From: Lutimonas halocynthiae
GTDB taxonomy: Bacteria; Bacteroidota; Bacteroidia; Flavobacteriales; Flavobacteriaceae
Direction: 5' to 3'
DNA length: 64,000 nt
Assembly (NCBI RefSeq): GCF_030409835.1
Contig: NZ_JAUFQO010000001.1
Location: 62,001 to 126,000 of the forward strand
In this document: positions 18,497-28,158 of the stretch, in pieces
Layout: the number at the start of each line of letters is the position of its first letter
How positions within the stretch are numbered: the stretch's first letter is position 1
Translations under genes and position numbers: made by a program
Notes under the pieces: generated by a model
What the model was told of the DNA's origin: nothing
What the model saw: only the letters and a program-made list of their open reading frames with translations
The model's database searches: none

Positions 18497-19147
18497 ATGA
18501 AATTCAACTTTCAAAAAGAAGCGCCCCTTATCGCAATTGTATTTGCGCCATTTATTTATCTGGCTTATCTATGGAACAAATTACCAGATACTGTTCCACT
18601 TCATTGGAATATTGAAGGGGAAATTGATGATTATGGGGATAAATCAGAACTAATTCTCATCCCAATTTTACTGCCGCTTTTAATCTATATCATCTTTACT
18701 ATTGTTCCCATGATAGATCCCAAAGGCAAGATCAATAAGATGGGAAATAAATATTTCACTTTGAAAATGGCTATGACCATTTTTATGTCCGTTTTGGCCA
18801 TGATCATTATCTATTCCGTAAAAAATGAAACCCTTTATAACCCCAATTATATTGTTCTTTTAATGGGTGTTCTTTTTGTGATTTTGGGCAATTATTTCAA
18901 AACTTTAAGAGCTAACTATTTTATTGGCATCAAGACGCCCTGGACTTTAGAAAATGAAACCGTTTGGAAAGAAACGCATAAACTCGCCGGTAAAATCTGG
19001 TTTATAGGCGGGTTTATAGTAATCTTAAGCAGTTTGTTATTAAATCAAAAAACTAATTTTAGCATTTTCATAGCTATTACAATTATCATCAGCCTTGTGC
19101 CAGTTATTTATTCTTTTTTTAAATACAAAAGTCTTGTAAAGTCATGA
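18497..19147 (+). CDS. sdpI: SdpI-family membrane protein
   Basis: The 216-residue protein has about six TM helices. It has the SdpI-type N-terminal segment LPDTVPLHWNIEGEIDDYGDK (extracytoplasmic DUF1648-like part, near residues 26-46) and, further on, NYFIGIKTPWTLENETVWKETHKLAGK, the SdpI domain signature. An in-frame ATG at 18470 lies inside sdpR and is unlikely; the ATG at 18497 is chosen. In Bacillus, SdpI gives immunity and signals to SdpR. Here it may sense membrane or antimicrobial stress, which is inference. Confidence 0.87.
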   Translation: MKFNFQKEAPLIAIVFAPFIYLAYLWNKLPDTVPLHWNIEGEIDDYGDKSELILIPILLPLLIYIIFTIVPMIDPKGKINKMGNKYFTLKMAMTIFMSVLAMIIIYSVKNETLYNPNYIVLLMGVLFVILGNYFKTLRANYFIGIKTPWTLENETVWKETHKLAGKIWFIGGFIVILSSLLLNQKTNFSIFIAITIIISLVPVIYSFFKYKSLVKS

Positions 19148-19191
19148 TACAAACATTGCACTCCAATTAAGCCATAACTCCCTACTAATCG

Positions 19192-19641
19192 ATGATAAAA
19201 CCCTTAGATCAAAAACAAATTGACATCAGTGAAAAGATTTATGACATTTTCCAGGTGTCTTACGCAGTCGAAGCAGCGCTTTTAAAATGTGAAGATTTTC
19301 CTCCTTTAAACAGGTCTGTTGAAGCAATTCAATCAAGTAAAAGTACTTTTTATGGGTACTTTACGCATCAGTCTATAGCGGCCGTAATGGAATTGGAAGA
19401 GAATCCAAATCATATACATGTTAGAAGTTTAACCGTTGATCCGAAATATTTTAGACAAGGTATTGGTTTTAAAATGCTACAGTATGTACTAGATAATTTT
19501 AGCGCCGAGTTAATTTCAGTTGAAACAGGTCATGACAACCATCCTGCGGTTCAATTCTATCTCAATTTTGGATTTAAAAAAAATAAGGTCTGGATGACAG
19601 AGTTTGGCATTGAGAAGATATCATTTATACTAACTCGATAA
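19192..19641 (+). CDS. GNAT-family N-acetyltransferase
   Basis: The 149-residue protein fits a single GNAT domain. Motif A is LTVDPKYFRQGIGFKML (about residues 83-99), with the Q-x-x-G-x-G-like acetyl-CoA loop RQGIGF, followed by the second conserved part (ISVETGHDNHPAVQFYLNFGFKK), as in amino-group acetyltransferases. The acceptor substrate is not recognisable. It stands alone, 44 bases after sdpI on the same strand. Confidence 0.82.
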   Translation: MIKPLDQKQIDISEKIYDIFQVSYAVEAALLKCEDFPPLNRSVEAIQSSKSTFYGYFTHQSIAAVMELEENPNHIHVRSLTVDPKYFRQGIGFKMLQYVLDNFSAELISVETGHDNHPAVQFYLNFGFKKNKVWMTEFGIEKISFILTR

Positions 19642-19837
19642 TTCTGAGATTGTTTTAAATAAATTAAATCAAAATCCTTCTTGGCAAGATAAAGCTGCAT
19701 AATCACGAACCAATACTCCACTAAAGCATTTTTATTTGTAACGTAAATGCAATTAATCAGTCAAACAATACACTATAGAGAGATGCCTGAAATTATGATG
19801 CATCTTTAAAATTAAAAACTAACTAATTCTAAACCAA

Positions 19838-21307
19838 ATGAAATCTATTCAAAAATCAAGTGCGATTCTAACCTTCTTTATTCTCATTTTTGGCTTACTT
19901 ACAATTAACGTATCCGCTCAATCCCATAAAAGCAAAATTGATGCCCTGCTCAAAAAATATAAAGAATACGAACAGTTTAACGGCTCAGTATTGGTTGCAG
20001 ATCAAGGAAACCTCATCATTAATGGCGGTTATGGAATGGCCAATATGGAATGGGGTATAGATAATGATGCCGATACCAAACACAGACTAGGATCGATAAC
20101 AAAGCAATTTACATCAATGTTAATCATGTTGTTGGTTGAAGAAGGGAAGTTAGATTTAAGTGTTCCCATTACTACTTATTTGACAGATTACCCTAAAACA
20201 ACGGGCGATAAGATCACCATTCACCATTTACTCACACATTCTTCAGGAATTCCAAATTATACCTCTTTTCCAAATTTCTTTAATGAAAAGAGTCGTAATC
20301 CATATGAAGTTGATGTGTTTATCAAAGAATTTTCAGATATGGCTCTTGAATTTGAGCCGGGTAGCACGTATAAATACAGTAATTCTGGTTACTTCCTCCT
20401 TGGAGCTATTGCTGAAAAAGTGACCGGTAACACTTATGAACAAGAATTGGACGACCGAATATTTACTCCTTTAAAAATGGCAAATACAGGTTTTGATCAC
20501 CATGCTACTATTTTGAAAAAAAGAGCAACTGGGTATCAGAAAAATGGCAGTAATTATTCAAATTCAGATTATTTAGATATGTCAATCCCGTATGCAGCCG
20601 GATCATTGTATTCTACAGCTGATGATTTATACATCTGGGACAAATCTCTTAGTGAAGGTCTATTATTATCTGAAGAGAATTATAAAATCATGATGACAGG
20701 GTATATCAAGGCCTGGGGCGGATCTTATGCCTATGGCTGGGGTGTTCGTAATGTGTATTCTGAAAAGAAAAAAGATAGCGTGATGGAATATTCTCATGGT
20801 GGCGGGATCAACGGATTTAACACATTAATCACTCGCGTTCCTGCTGAAAAAAACGTTGTTATTCTTTTGAATAATACTGGAGGTGCACCTTTAAATGAAA
20901 TCACTGTAGCGATCAATGCGATTTTAGACGACAAACCATATGATTTACCAAAAATGTCTCTTGCAGATGCTTTACTCGAAACATTTAATGATGATGGGAT
21001 TGACAAAGGAATGGCCCAGTATGACGAACTCAAAAATCACAATGAGTATAATTTAGATGAAGGACAAATGAATCGCGCCGGATATAGCTTGTTACAATCA
21101 GGTAAAGTGAAAGAGGCTATTGCTTTATTTACTATTAACGTTCAGGAATTTCCTGAATCATCTAACCCTTATGATAGCTTAGCTGAGGCGTATTTGGCAG
21201 ATGGGCAAAAAGATTTGGCTCTTAAAAATTATAAGAAGGCATTTGAAATGGATCCAAAAAATGAGAATGCCAAAAAAATCATAGATGAACTTGAAGCCAA
21301 TAAATAG
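19838..21307 (+). CDS. Secreted serine hydrolase (beta-lactamase family) with TPR tail
   Basis: A signal peptide (residues 1-28) leads into a class C beta-lactamase/DD-peptidase fold. The nucleophile motif SITK is at 86-89 and the second catalytic motif YSN at 180-182; HGGGINGF near 325 replaces the KTG-type third motif. Residues 405-489 look like two TPR repeats (AIALFTINVQEFPESSNPY... and LALKNYKKAFEMDP). Family members hydrolyse peptidoglycan peptides, D-amino-acid peptides or esters. The TPR tail is common in Bacteroidota paralogues and suggests protein contacts. It is a distant paralogue of the gene at 33067. Confidence 0.85.
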   Translation: MKSIQKSSAILTFFILIFGLLTINVSAQSHKSKIDALLKKYKEYEQFNGSVLVADQGNLIINGGYGMANMEWGIDNDADTKHRLGSITKQFTSMLIMLLVEEGKLDLSVPITTYLTDYPKTTGDKITIHHLLTHSSGIPNYTSFPNFFNEKSRNPYEVDVFIKEFSDMALEFEPGSTYKYSNSGYFLLGAIAEKVTGNTYEQELDDRIFTPLKMANTGFDHHATILKKRATGYQKNGSNYSNSDYLDMSIPYAAGSLYSTADDLYIWDKSLSEGLLLSEENYKIMMTGYIKAWGGSYAYGWGVRNVYSEKKKDSVMEYSHGGGINGFNTLITRVPAEKNVVILLNNTGGAPLNEITVAINAILDDKPYDLPKMSLADALLETFNDDGIDKGMAQYDELKNHNEYNLDEGQMNRAGYSLLQSGKVKEAIALFTINVQEFPESSNPYDSLAEAYLADGQKDLALKNYKKAFEMDPKNENAKKIIDELEANK

Positions 21308-21407
21308 TATTGGTGAATTGCTTTTATAGGCTGAAATATTTCTTGTATAAAAATGTATCTTGCATGGGACCAAATTGATTTTAGCTAATCAAAGGAATTC
21401 CCATAAA

Positions 21408-22898
21408 ATGAAGAAATTTAAATTTCCAACAGCCCAAACTATTCTAATTATCATCGCTGGTTTGGTGACCCTACTAACCTGGATAGTCCCGGCCGGCGAA
21501 TATGATAGTTTAAGTTATGATGCGGATAGTAATTCCTTTGAAAGAAGCAGCTCTCAGGGAACCACCAGCCTTCCTGCCTCTCAGGAGACACTCGAATCAT
21601 TACAAATCAAGATTCCATTAGAGAAATTCACTAATGGCGACATTTATAAACCGATTAGTATTCCTGATACTTTTAAAAATTTGGAATCTAAACCCCAAGG
21701 TTTTGCTGCCTTCGTAAAATCTCCAGTAAGAGGGATTATCGAGGCTGCAGATATTATTTTTCTGGTTTTAATTATTGGTGGACTCATCGGAATTATGAAC
21801 ACTACAGGTGCTTTTGATGCCGGGATTTCGTGGCTTGGAAGAGCGTTAAATGGCAGGGAGTACTTACTAATTATTCTTGTAACTACATTGATTGCTGCTG
21901 GAGGGACTACTTTTGGTCTGGCCGAAGAAACCATGGCCTTCTTTCCTATATTGATTCCCGTTTTTCTAGCTGCAAAGTATGATGAAATGGTAGGCTTGGC
22001 CTGTATATTTTTAGGCTCTGCAATTGGTTCGATGTGCTCTACAATAAATCCATTTTCTGTAATTATCGCCTCTGATGCCGCAGGAATCAATTGGACAACC
22101 GGGCTCACTGGTAGAATCATCATGTTATTGACCTGCCTTATCATCACGATTATCTACATTTTGAGATATGCGAAACGCGTAAAAAACGACCCAACTAAGT
22201 CACTTATATATGAAGAAAAGAAAAACCTAAAACACGATTTTAAATCTCATGATGAATCGCTCAAACTGACAACAAGATTAAAGCTAATTATCCTGATCTT
22301 CTCTATGAGCTTTGTTGTTATGATAGTGGGCGTTTCGATACTAGACTGGTGGTTTGTTGAAATGACCGCTACATTTCTCGTAGGCGCGGTTCTTATCGGT
22401 TTTGTAGGAAGGATAAAGGAGACTGTGTTTGTAGATGCCTTTTCAAAAGGTGCAGCTGAATTACTAAGTGTGGCATTTATCATTGGTATCGCCAGAGGCG
22501 TTTCTGTGATTATGGACGATGGACTTATCAGTGATACCATGTTATATTATGCAAGTTCTATGACAGAAGGAATGAACAAAGGAATTTTTACAAATGCCTT
22601 ATTGTTCATCTATGGTGGCTTATCCTTTTTTATCCCCTCTTCATCTGGAATGGCTGTTTTAACCATGCCTATAATGTCTCCATTGGCCGACACGGTTGAT
22701 ATTGGCCGAGAAGTTATCGTAAACTGTTACCAATACGGGATGGGCTTGTTTTACCTTTTCAATCCAACGGGTCTTATCTTAGCCTCCTTGGCCATTATAA
22801 AAGTTGGTTATGATAAATGGTTGAAGTTCGTTACACCACTGGCTATCATACTCACTTTGGTCACTATGGTGTTTTTGACCATATCTGTCTATCTATAA
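21408..22898 (+). CDS. YfcC-family permease (C4-dicarboxylate/amino-acid antiporter type)
   Basis: The product (496 residues from the ATG at 21408) has about 11-12 TM helices and the YfcC layout: a first TM ending in WIVPAGEYD, an extracytoplasmic loop of about 80 residues, then GGLIGIMNTTGAFDAGI and AGGTTFGLAEETMAF. Conserved late segments are GSAIGSMCSTINPFSVIIAS and PSSSGMAVLTMPIMSPLAD. YfcC/DcuC relatives carry organic acids or basic amino acids; the substrate here is unknown. An upstream in-frame ATG at 21360 gives a non-membrane leader and was not chosen. Confidence 0.85.
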   Translation: MKKFKFPTAQTILIIIAGLVTLLTWIVPAGEYDSLSYDADSNSFERSSSQGTTSLPASQETLESLQIKIPLEKFTNGDIYKPISIPDTFKNLESKPQGFAAFVKSPVRGIIEAADIIFLVLIIGGLIGIMNTTGAFDAGISWLGRALNGREYLLIILVTTLIAAGGTTFGLAEETMAFFPILIPVFLAAKYDEMVGLACIFLGSAIGSMCSTINPFSVIIASDAAGINWTTGLTGRIIMLLTCLIITIIYILRYAKRVKNDPTKSLIYEEKKNLKHDFKSHDESLKLTTRLKLIILIFSMSFVVMIVGVSILDWWFVEMTATFLVGAVLIGFVGRIKETVFVDAFSKGAAELLSVAFIIGIARGVSVIMDDGLISDTMLYYASSMTEGMNKGIFTNALLFIYGGLSFFIPSSSGMAVLTMPIMSPLADTVDIGREVIVNCYQYGMGLFYLFNPTGLILASLAIIKVGYDKWLKFVTPLAIILTLVTMVFLTISVYL

Positions 22899-23102
22899 GT
22901 AATATGAAAGCAGTTCAAGCTCAACAACACTATCGCTTAAATGAGCTTGTCGCTTAACCTTATAAATCTGTTATTCGACCCCTGACAACTGGAGTCTAGC
23001 ATATAAGGGTCTAATTATGACCCATTAAGGATTATTTTTTTGATTTTGATTTGTACTTTTACAAATAGAAGCATATCATTTTAATAAAAACAATTTATAA
23101 TT

Positions 23103-23918
23103 ATGAATAAATTTCTTGCCATTATTATATTGATCACCTTTTCTTTTGCCTGTAAAAAAGAGCAGAAAAAAGTGGCGGATGACCTTATAGATACTAACCT
23201 TGAGGAAGCTAAAATTGAAAAAGAATCTGGTGAATGGATCTATTTACTTGATGGAAACTCTACAGATGGATGGAGAGCCTATAATGGTGATGCGTTACCT
23301 CCAGGCTGGATCGTGAAAGACAGTGTTCTTACTTTTGATACAGAACTTGGTATGGAACAAGACTATACAGGAGGTCAAGATATCATTTATGCCAATGAAG
23401 AATTTGACAATTTTGAATTATATGTTGAGTGGAAAATCCCTGAAGGAGGAAACAGTGGGATTTTTTATCATTTAAAAGAAGGTATTCCTGATGCCGGGCC
23501 ACCAGACATCTCGCCCGAATATCAGCTAATTGACGATGCAAATTATGCTTCAATTCACGACCTAACTTCGTATAACGAAAGTATGGGAGTTAAGGAGAAT
23601 CTTGCTGATTTACAGGATTGGCAAAAAACTGGTTCTGACTATGCCATGCATCCTGCAGATGCATCACAAAAAGTATTATATCCTGTTGGAGAGTGGAATA
23701 CAACCAGAATTATCTTCACACCTGAAAAAGTGGAGCATTGGCTTAACGGAAAAAAGTTGCTAAGCTTTGTTCCCTGGTCTGATGAATGGCAGACAAAAAA
23801 GAATGCCGGAAAATGGAAGGATGCTGACTTGTACGGTTCTTTTAAGTCAGGGTATATTGGGTTTCAGGATCATTCGAGCCCCATATGGTTCAGAAACATA
23901 AAAATTAAAAAACTTTAA
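23103..23918 (+). CDS. DUF1080 lipoprotein (3-keto-disaccharide hydrolase family)
   Basis: A lipoprotein signal ends at C17 (TFSFACKKE). After it comes a concanavalin-like jelly-roll of about 220 residues (GEWIYLLDGNSTDGWRAYNG; GNSGIFYHLKEG; WNTTRIIFTPEKVEHWLNGK; GYIGFQDHSSPIWFRNIKI). DUF1080 (PF06439) is known as a 3-keto-glycoside hydrolase fold. It sits directly before a Gfo/Idh/MocA oxidoreductase, the partner expected to make 3-keto sugars. Together they could form a periplasmic 3-keto-glycoside route. The substrate is unknown. Confidence 0.85.
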   Translation: MNKFLAIIILITFSFACKKEQKKVADDLIDTNLEEAKIEKESGEWIYLLDGNSTDGWRAYNGDALPPGWIVKDSVLTFDTELGMEQDYTGGQDIIYANEEFDNFELYVEWKIPEGGNSGIFYHLKEGIPDAGPPDISPEYQLIDDANYASIHDLTSYNESMGVKENLADLQDWQKTGSDYAMHPADASQKVLYPVGEWNTTRIIFTPEKVEHWLNGKKLLSFVPWSDEWQTKKNAGKWKDADLYGSFKSGYIGFQDHSSPIWFRNIKIKKL

Positions 23919-23928
23919 AACTACATCA

Positions 23929-25266
23929 ATGAAAAAAAGAGACTTTTTAAAGAGTACAGCAGCTTTGACAATGGGGGCATTCTTGCCTTCTCCCCTTTGG
24001 GCCATGTCAAAAAACGATACATTAAGAACTGCCCATATCGGCTTAGGAATTCAAGGGATTGCTGACCTTAAAGCTACAGCTGCCCATTCAGCAGTTAATG
24101 TAGTAGCACTTTGTGATGTAGATTCTAAAATGCTTGCTGCTGCCAAGAAGATGTATCCTGAAGCAAAGGTTTATGCGGATTACAGAATCATGTTCAAGGA
24201 AATGGAGAAAGATATTGACGCGGTAATTGTGTCTACTCCAGATCATACACATGCCCCTGCTTCAATGATGGCCATGGAAATGGATAAACCTGTTTATTGT
24301 CAGAAGCCATTGACGCATCATGTTGCTGAAGCCAGAGCTATGAGAAAAATGGCAAGCAAAAAAAACTTGGTAACCCAAATGGGAATTCAGGTGCATTCGT
24401 TTTATGATTATAAACTTGCCACTATTCTCATTCAAAGTGGTATCATTGGGAAAGTTAAAACAGTTAGGGCGTGGTCACCAAAAAATTGGGGATATGATGG
24501 ACCGGAACCTCAAGGATCAGATCCTGTTCCAGATAATCTAGACTGGAATCTTTGGTTGGGTACTGCTGCTGAAAGAGACTATAAAGAAGGTTATTACCAC
24601 CCTAGTAACTTTAGAAAAATACTTGACTATGGTTGCGGAACTTTAGGAGACATGGGCGTTCATATTTTTGATACACCTTATAACGCATTACAACTAGATG
24701 TGCCAAGAACCATTACAAATAACTGTAGAGAACCTAACGGCTTTGGATTTCCGGAAAATAATATTGTAACCTATGAATTTCCTGGAACCGACTATACAGC
24801 AGATACTTTAACCTGGATTTGGAATGATGGTCCTGGTGCTCCTCAATCACATGAGGATCTGAACCTGCCAAATAACGATGAATTACCTGAACAAGGTGCC
24901 ATGTTTATTGGAGAAAAAGGAAGTTTATTATTGCCTCATTTTATGCAACTGCCAAGACATATTGTTGATGGAAAGTATGTTGAATTAGACCTTTCTCTGG
25001 TAAAAGACAAAGATGAATTAGGTCCTCCAACAAGTGATTATGGAAAAGAAAGTAACAAACATTATCATCAATTTGTGGACGCCTGTTTAGGTAATGCAGA
25101 AACCAGTGCGCCTTTCTCTTATGCGTCAAGATTAACAGAAACAATCCTACTGGGTGTGATTGCCGGAAGATTTCCGAACAAGACCTTGCATTGGGATAAT
25201 GACAAAGCCAGATTTGCAGAGGAAGAAGCCAATGCTTTCTTAGATGCTCCATATAGAGAATTTTAA
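23929..25266 (+). CDS. Gfo/Idh/MocA-family oxidoreductase, exported
   Basis: The 445-residue NAD(P)-type dehydrogenase begins with a Tat-like leader (MKKRDFLKSTAALTMGAF, with KKRDFLK). The Rossmann fold has GLGIQG near residue 38, ALCDVDSKM near 63, and CQKPLTHH near 124, where most family members have EKP. The C-terminal part has the usual GDMGVHIFDTPY and KHYHQFVDACLGN segments. Export with folded cofactor would fit the Tat route. It starts 10 bases after the DUF1080 gene; they probably act together on sugar C3 oxidation and hydrolysis (inference). Confidence 0.87.
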   Translation: MKKRDFLKSTAALTMGAFLPSPLWAMSKNDTLRTAHIGLGIQGIADLKATAAHSAVNVVALCDVDSKMLAAAKKMYPEAKVYADYRIMFKEMEKDIDAVIVSTPDHTHAPASMMAMEMDKPVYCQKPLTHHVAEARAMRKMASKKNLVTQMGIQVHSFYDYKLATILIQSGIIGKVKTVRAWSPKNWGYDGPEPQGSDPVPDNLDWNLWLGTAAERDYKEGYYHPSNFRKILDYGCGTLGDMGVHIFDTPYNALQLDVPRTITNNCREPNGFGFPENNIVTYEFPGTDYTADTLTWIWNDGPGAPQSHEDLNLPNNDELPEQGAMFIGEKGSLLLPHFMQLPRHIVDGKYVELDLSLVKDKDELGPPTSDYGKESNKHYHQFVDACLGNAETSAPFSYASRLTETILLGVIAGRFPNKTLHWDNDKARFAEEEANAFLDAPYREF

Positions 25267-25305
25267 TAGCTATATGCCTTAACATTTAAGGTCAGCTCTT
25301 TAATA

Positions 25306-25344
25306 AAGAAAGGCGTATGAACTAAGAGTTCATGCGCCTTTCTT
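25306..25344 (+). terminator. Long hairpin after the Gfo/Idh/MocA gene
   Basis: Bases 25306-25323 pair with 25327-25344 as an 18-bp stem (one G-T pair) around an AAG loop. It lacks a long T-run. It lies 40 bases past the stop and probably ends or protects the DUF1080/oxidoreductase transcript. Confidence 0.6.
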
Positions 25345-25458
25345 AGATATAATAATCATTTATGAATTTACTGATTCTTAGCCTTTCTGACGAATGTAGC
25401 TATGGCTAGCAAACCTGTTGAATCAACCTTCATTTTTTGGAGGACTTAAATTGAGGAA

Positions 25459-26082
25459 ATGAATACATACAAAGTATATTTAATTCTTTTTGCCACTCTT
25501 TTGATACTTGTGACGCCTTTAAAGGCTCAGGAAAAAACTGCATTAAAAGATTACAAAGTTCTCTTTGTTGGCAATAGTCTTAGTTACAGTAATAATTTAC
25601 CATTATTGGTTTCACAGGCAGCTAGTGATAAAGACATTATCATTTCAACAGAAATCCTGGCTAAGCCAAATTATGCACTTGTTGATCATTGGGACGAAGG
25701 GGAATTACAAGCTAAAATTAGAAGTAAAGCCTTTGATTTTGTCATTGTACAACAGGGCCCTTCATCACAGCCCGAAGGCAGAAAATTATTATTTAAATCG
25801 ATAAAAAAGTTGCATCAAATCTGTGAGGAAAATCAAATTAAGCTTGCCGTATTCATGGTTTGGCCCTCAAAACAATACTATCAGACTTTCGACAAGGTGA
25901 TCAAAAACCATCGTGAAGTTGCTGAAAAATACAATACCATATTATGCCCTGTTGGTGAAATTTGGAAAGCGCATTTCGATAAAACCAACGATTTTGAATA
26001 CTATAGCAGCGACGGTTTTCATCCTTCGCTAAAAGGTAGCCAGGTTGCTGCTCAAATCATTGTTGACAGCCTTTTTGAATAG
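25459..26082 (+). CDS. SGNH/GDSL-family hydrolase, secreted
   Basis: The 207-residue protein has a signal peptide (to about residue 23, PLKAQ). The mature part is an SGNH fold: block I VLFVGNSLSYSNNLP, with nucleophile Ser in GNS, and block V SSDGFHPSLKGSQ, with the Asp/His pair. The intermediate QQGPSSQPEG may supply the oxyanion Asn/Gly equivalents. Such esterases remove acyl groups from carbohydrates or lipids. It neighbours a large sialate O-acetylesterase-like protein, so de-acetylation of glycans is a fair guess. Confidence 0.78.
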   Translation: MNTYKVYLILFATLLILVTPLKAQEKTALKDYKVLFVGNSLSYSNNLPLLVSQAASDKDIIISTEILAKPNYALVDHWDEGELQAKIRSKAFDFVIVQQGPSSQPEGRKLLFKSIKKLHQICEENQIKLAVFMVWPSKQYYQTFDKVIKNHREVAEKYNTILCPVGEIWKAHFDKTNDFEYYSSDGFHPSLKGSQVAAQIIVDSLFE

Positions 26083-26160
26083 TAATAATTCCAATAAATC
26101 AAGGCCCGCATCTATCAGATGATTTCTTACCTTTATAAACAACTTTAACTACAGCTAAAA

Positions 26161-28152
26161 ATGAGATCCTCTTTTCTTTATTCGATTCTTGCTATGTCTC
26201 TAATCTTTTATTCTTGCGAACAAAAAGAGAAAATCGATTTACAAATACCCTATCTTTTTTCAGACCATATGGTTTTACAGCAAAATGAAAAAGTTTCAAT
26301 TTGGGGTCAGTACAATCCGAACGATAAAATTGAAATTAAAGGTAGCTGGGGTGAAAAAGCGATAACTCAAACTGATGAAAATGGCGACTGGAATTTAAAA
26401 ATTCAAACTCCTAAAGCAGGAGGTCCATTTACAATGAATATTACGACTGCTGACAGCACAATTGTCTTGAATGATATTCTGTTCGGAGAAGTTTGGCTTG
26501 CTTCAGGGCAGTCAAATATGCAGATGCCTTTAAAAGGATGGCCTCCTAATGATGTGATTAAAGACTCAAAAAATGAAATTGCTTCGGCAGCACATCCTGA
26601 AATTCGAATGTTTACGGTTCCTATGACGCTCTCACTGGTGCCTCTTGATGATATAAAAGGGGAATGGCTAGCCTCCTCACCAGAAACAGCAGGTGACTTC
26701 AGTGCAACGGCCTATTTCTTTGCAAAACGCTTACAAGAAGAACTCAAGGTTCCAATTGGTATCATTCATAGTAGCTGGGGAGGAACACCGGCAGAATCCT
26801 GGGCAAGCGAAGCGAGTCTAAGAAAACTCGGTGATTTTGATGATGCGTTAGATCTTGTAAAAGATCCTAAAACTTTTGAAGTTGTAGATAATTGGTTTGG
26901 TCAATTTCCTGCTCAGGACTTTCCTGAAACAAAGGAGCAATGGGAACAAATGGATTTCGCTGACATCGACGCAGCGAAACCAGAATTTGATGATTCCAAT
27001 TGGACTAATATCGAAATTCCCGGCCCTATAGATCTCATGAAAAACGGTGCTTTCGACGGTGCGGTCTGGATTAGAAAAGAGTTTGAAATATCCGATACCT
27101 CTTCAGACTATTTACTACATATAGGCGCGATAGACGATATGGATGCCACTTATATCAATGGTGAAAAAGTTGGTGGTCTTGTGGGAAATGGATTTTGGAA
27201 TGTACCGAGAGAAATGACAGTGCCTAAAAACCTGTTAAAAAAAGGGCAAAATTCAATAGCCATCAGGATTATTGATACAGGAGGCGGTGGTTCAGTAGAT
27301 GGACCTGTTGAATTGAAAAACAAAGACGGTAAAACGATTAATTTAGCAGGAACCTGGAAATACCTTGTTATTGCTGAGATTTATCTAGGAAAATTTTATG
27401 GATATGGCCTCAAGAATTCAATTGAGAGCCGTCCGGAGGTGATGCAATTAAATCCTTATATCCCAAGTGTTTTGTATAATGCCATGATCAACCCATTAGT
27501 GCCCTATTCTATTAAAGGAGCCATTTGGTATCAAGGAGAAAGCAATGTGGGTAGAGATGCGCAATACAGGCGTCTTTTTCCAACCATGATAAATGATTGG
27601 CGTGAAAAATGGCAGGTTGAATTTCCTTTTTACTTTGTTCAAATCGCTCCTTACAACTATAGCCCTGATCCTGCTTCACATGTTTCCCAGAAACTTCGTG
27701 AGGCCCAGCGCCAAACTTTGAGTACCCCTAAAACCGGAATGGTTGTGACCCTTGATATTGGAGATGTTACAAATATTCATCCTGCCAACAAACAAGATGT
27801 AGGATCTCGATTGGCTGGTCTGGCACTTGCTAATGATTATGGAAAAGAGCTTATGCCATCAGGACCACTTTATAAAAGCATGTCAATAACGGGCAATAAA
27901 ATAGTCCTTGAATTTGATTATGCTATGAACGGATTAATGGCTGGGGAAGATGGCTTATCAGGTTTTGAAATCGCCGGAGAAGATAAAGTCTTTTCTAAAG
28001 CAGCAGCTTCTATTGTGAACAATACAATAGTACTCACAGCTAGCGGAATTGATACACCGCTGCATGCCAGATATGCGTGGCGCGATAACAGCACAGCAAG
28101 TTTATTTAACGCAGAAGGGCTACCCGCTTCTTCATTTTCAACAAAAAACTAA
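26161..28152 (+). CDS. Sialate O-acetylesterase-like lipoprotein
   Basis: A 663-residue lipoprotein (lipobox FYSC, C19). An N-terminal beta-sandwich (about 25-105) precedes the SGNH catalytic parts: ASGQSNM with S118, YQGESNVG near residue 455, and TNIHPANKQDVGSRL near 538. Between them lies a galactose-binding-like insert (about 265-405, AVWIRKEFEI and DDMDATYINGEKVGG). The family cleaves acetyl esters from sialic acid or from plant and algal glycans. It starts 78 bases after the small SGNH gene, and the aldo/keto reductase gene follows after 6 bases. Confidence 0.88.
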   Translation: MRSSFLYSILAMSLIFYSCEQKEKIDLQIPYLFSDHMVLQQNEKVSIWGQYNPNDKIEIKGSWGEKAITQTDENGDWNLKIQTPKAGGPFTMNITTADSTIVLNDILFGEVWLASGQSNMQMPLKGWPPNDVIKDSKNEIASAAHPEIRMFTVPMTLSLVPLDDIKGEWLASSPETAGDFSATAYFFAKRLQEELKVPIGIIHSSWGGTPAESWASEASLRKLGDFDDALDLVKDPKTFEVVDNWFGQFPAQDFPETKEQWEQMDFADIDAAKPEFDDSNWTNIEIPGPIDLMKNGAFDGAVWIRKEFEISDTSSDYLLHIGAIDDMDATYINGEKVGGLVGNGFWNVPREMTVPKNLLKKGQNSIAIRIIDTGGGGSVDGPVELKNKDGKTINLAGTWKYLVIAEIYLGKFYGYGLKNSIESRPEVMQLNPYIPSVLYNAMINPLVPYSIKGAIWYQGESNVGRDAQYRRLFPTMINDWREKWQVEFPFYFVQIAPYNYSPDPASHVSQKLREAQRQTLSTPKTGMVVTLDIGDVTNIHPANKQDVGSRLAGLALANDYGKELMPSGPLYKSMSITGNKIVLEFDYAMNGLMAGEDGLSGFEIAGEDKVFSKAAASIVNNTIVLTASGIDTPLHARYAWRDNSTASLFNAEGLPASSFSTKN

Positions 28153-28158
28153 AAAAAA

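Noticed and set aside
21644-22147. Minus-strand 167-codon frame opposite the YfcC-type gene
   Set aside because: Antisense to well-conserved membrane segments; no start context or homology pattern.
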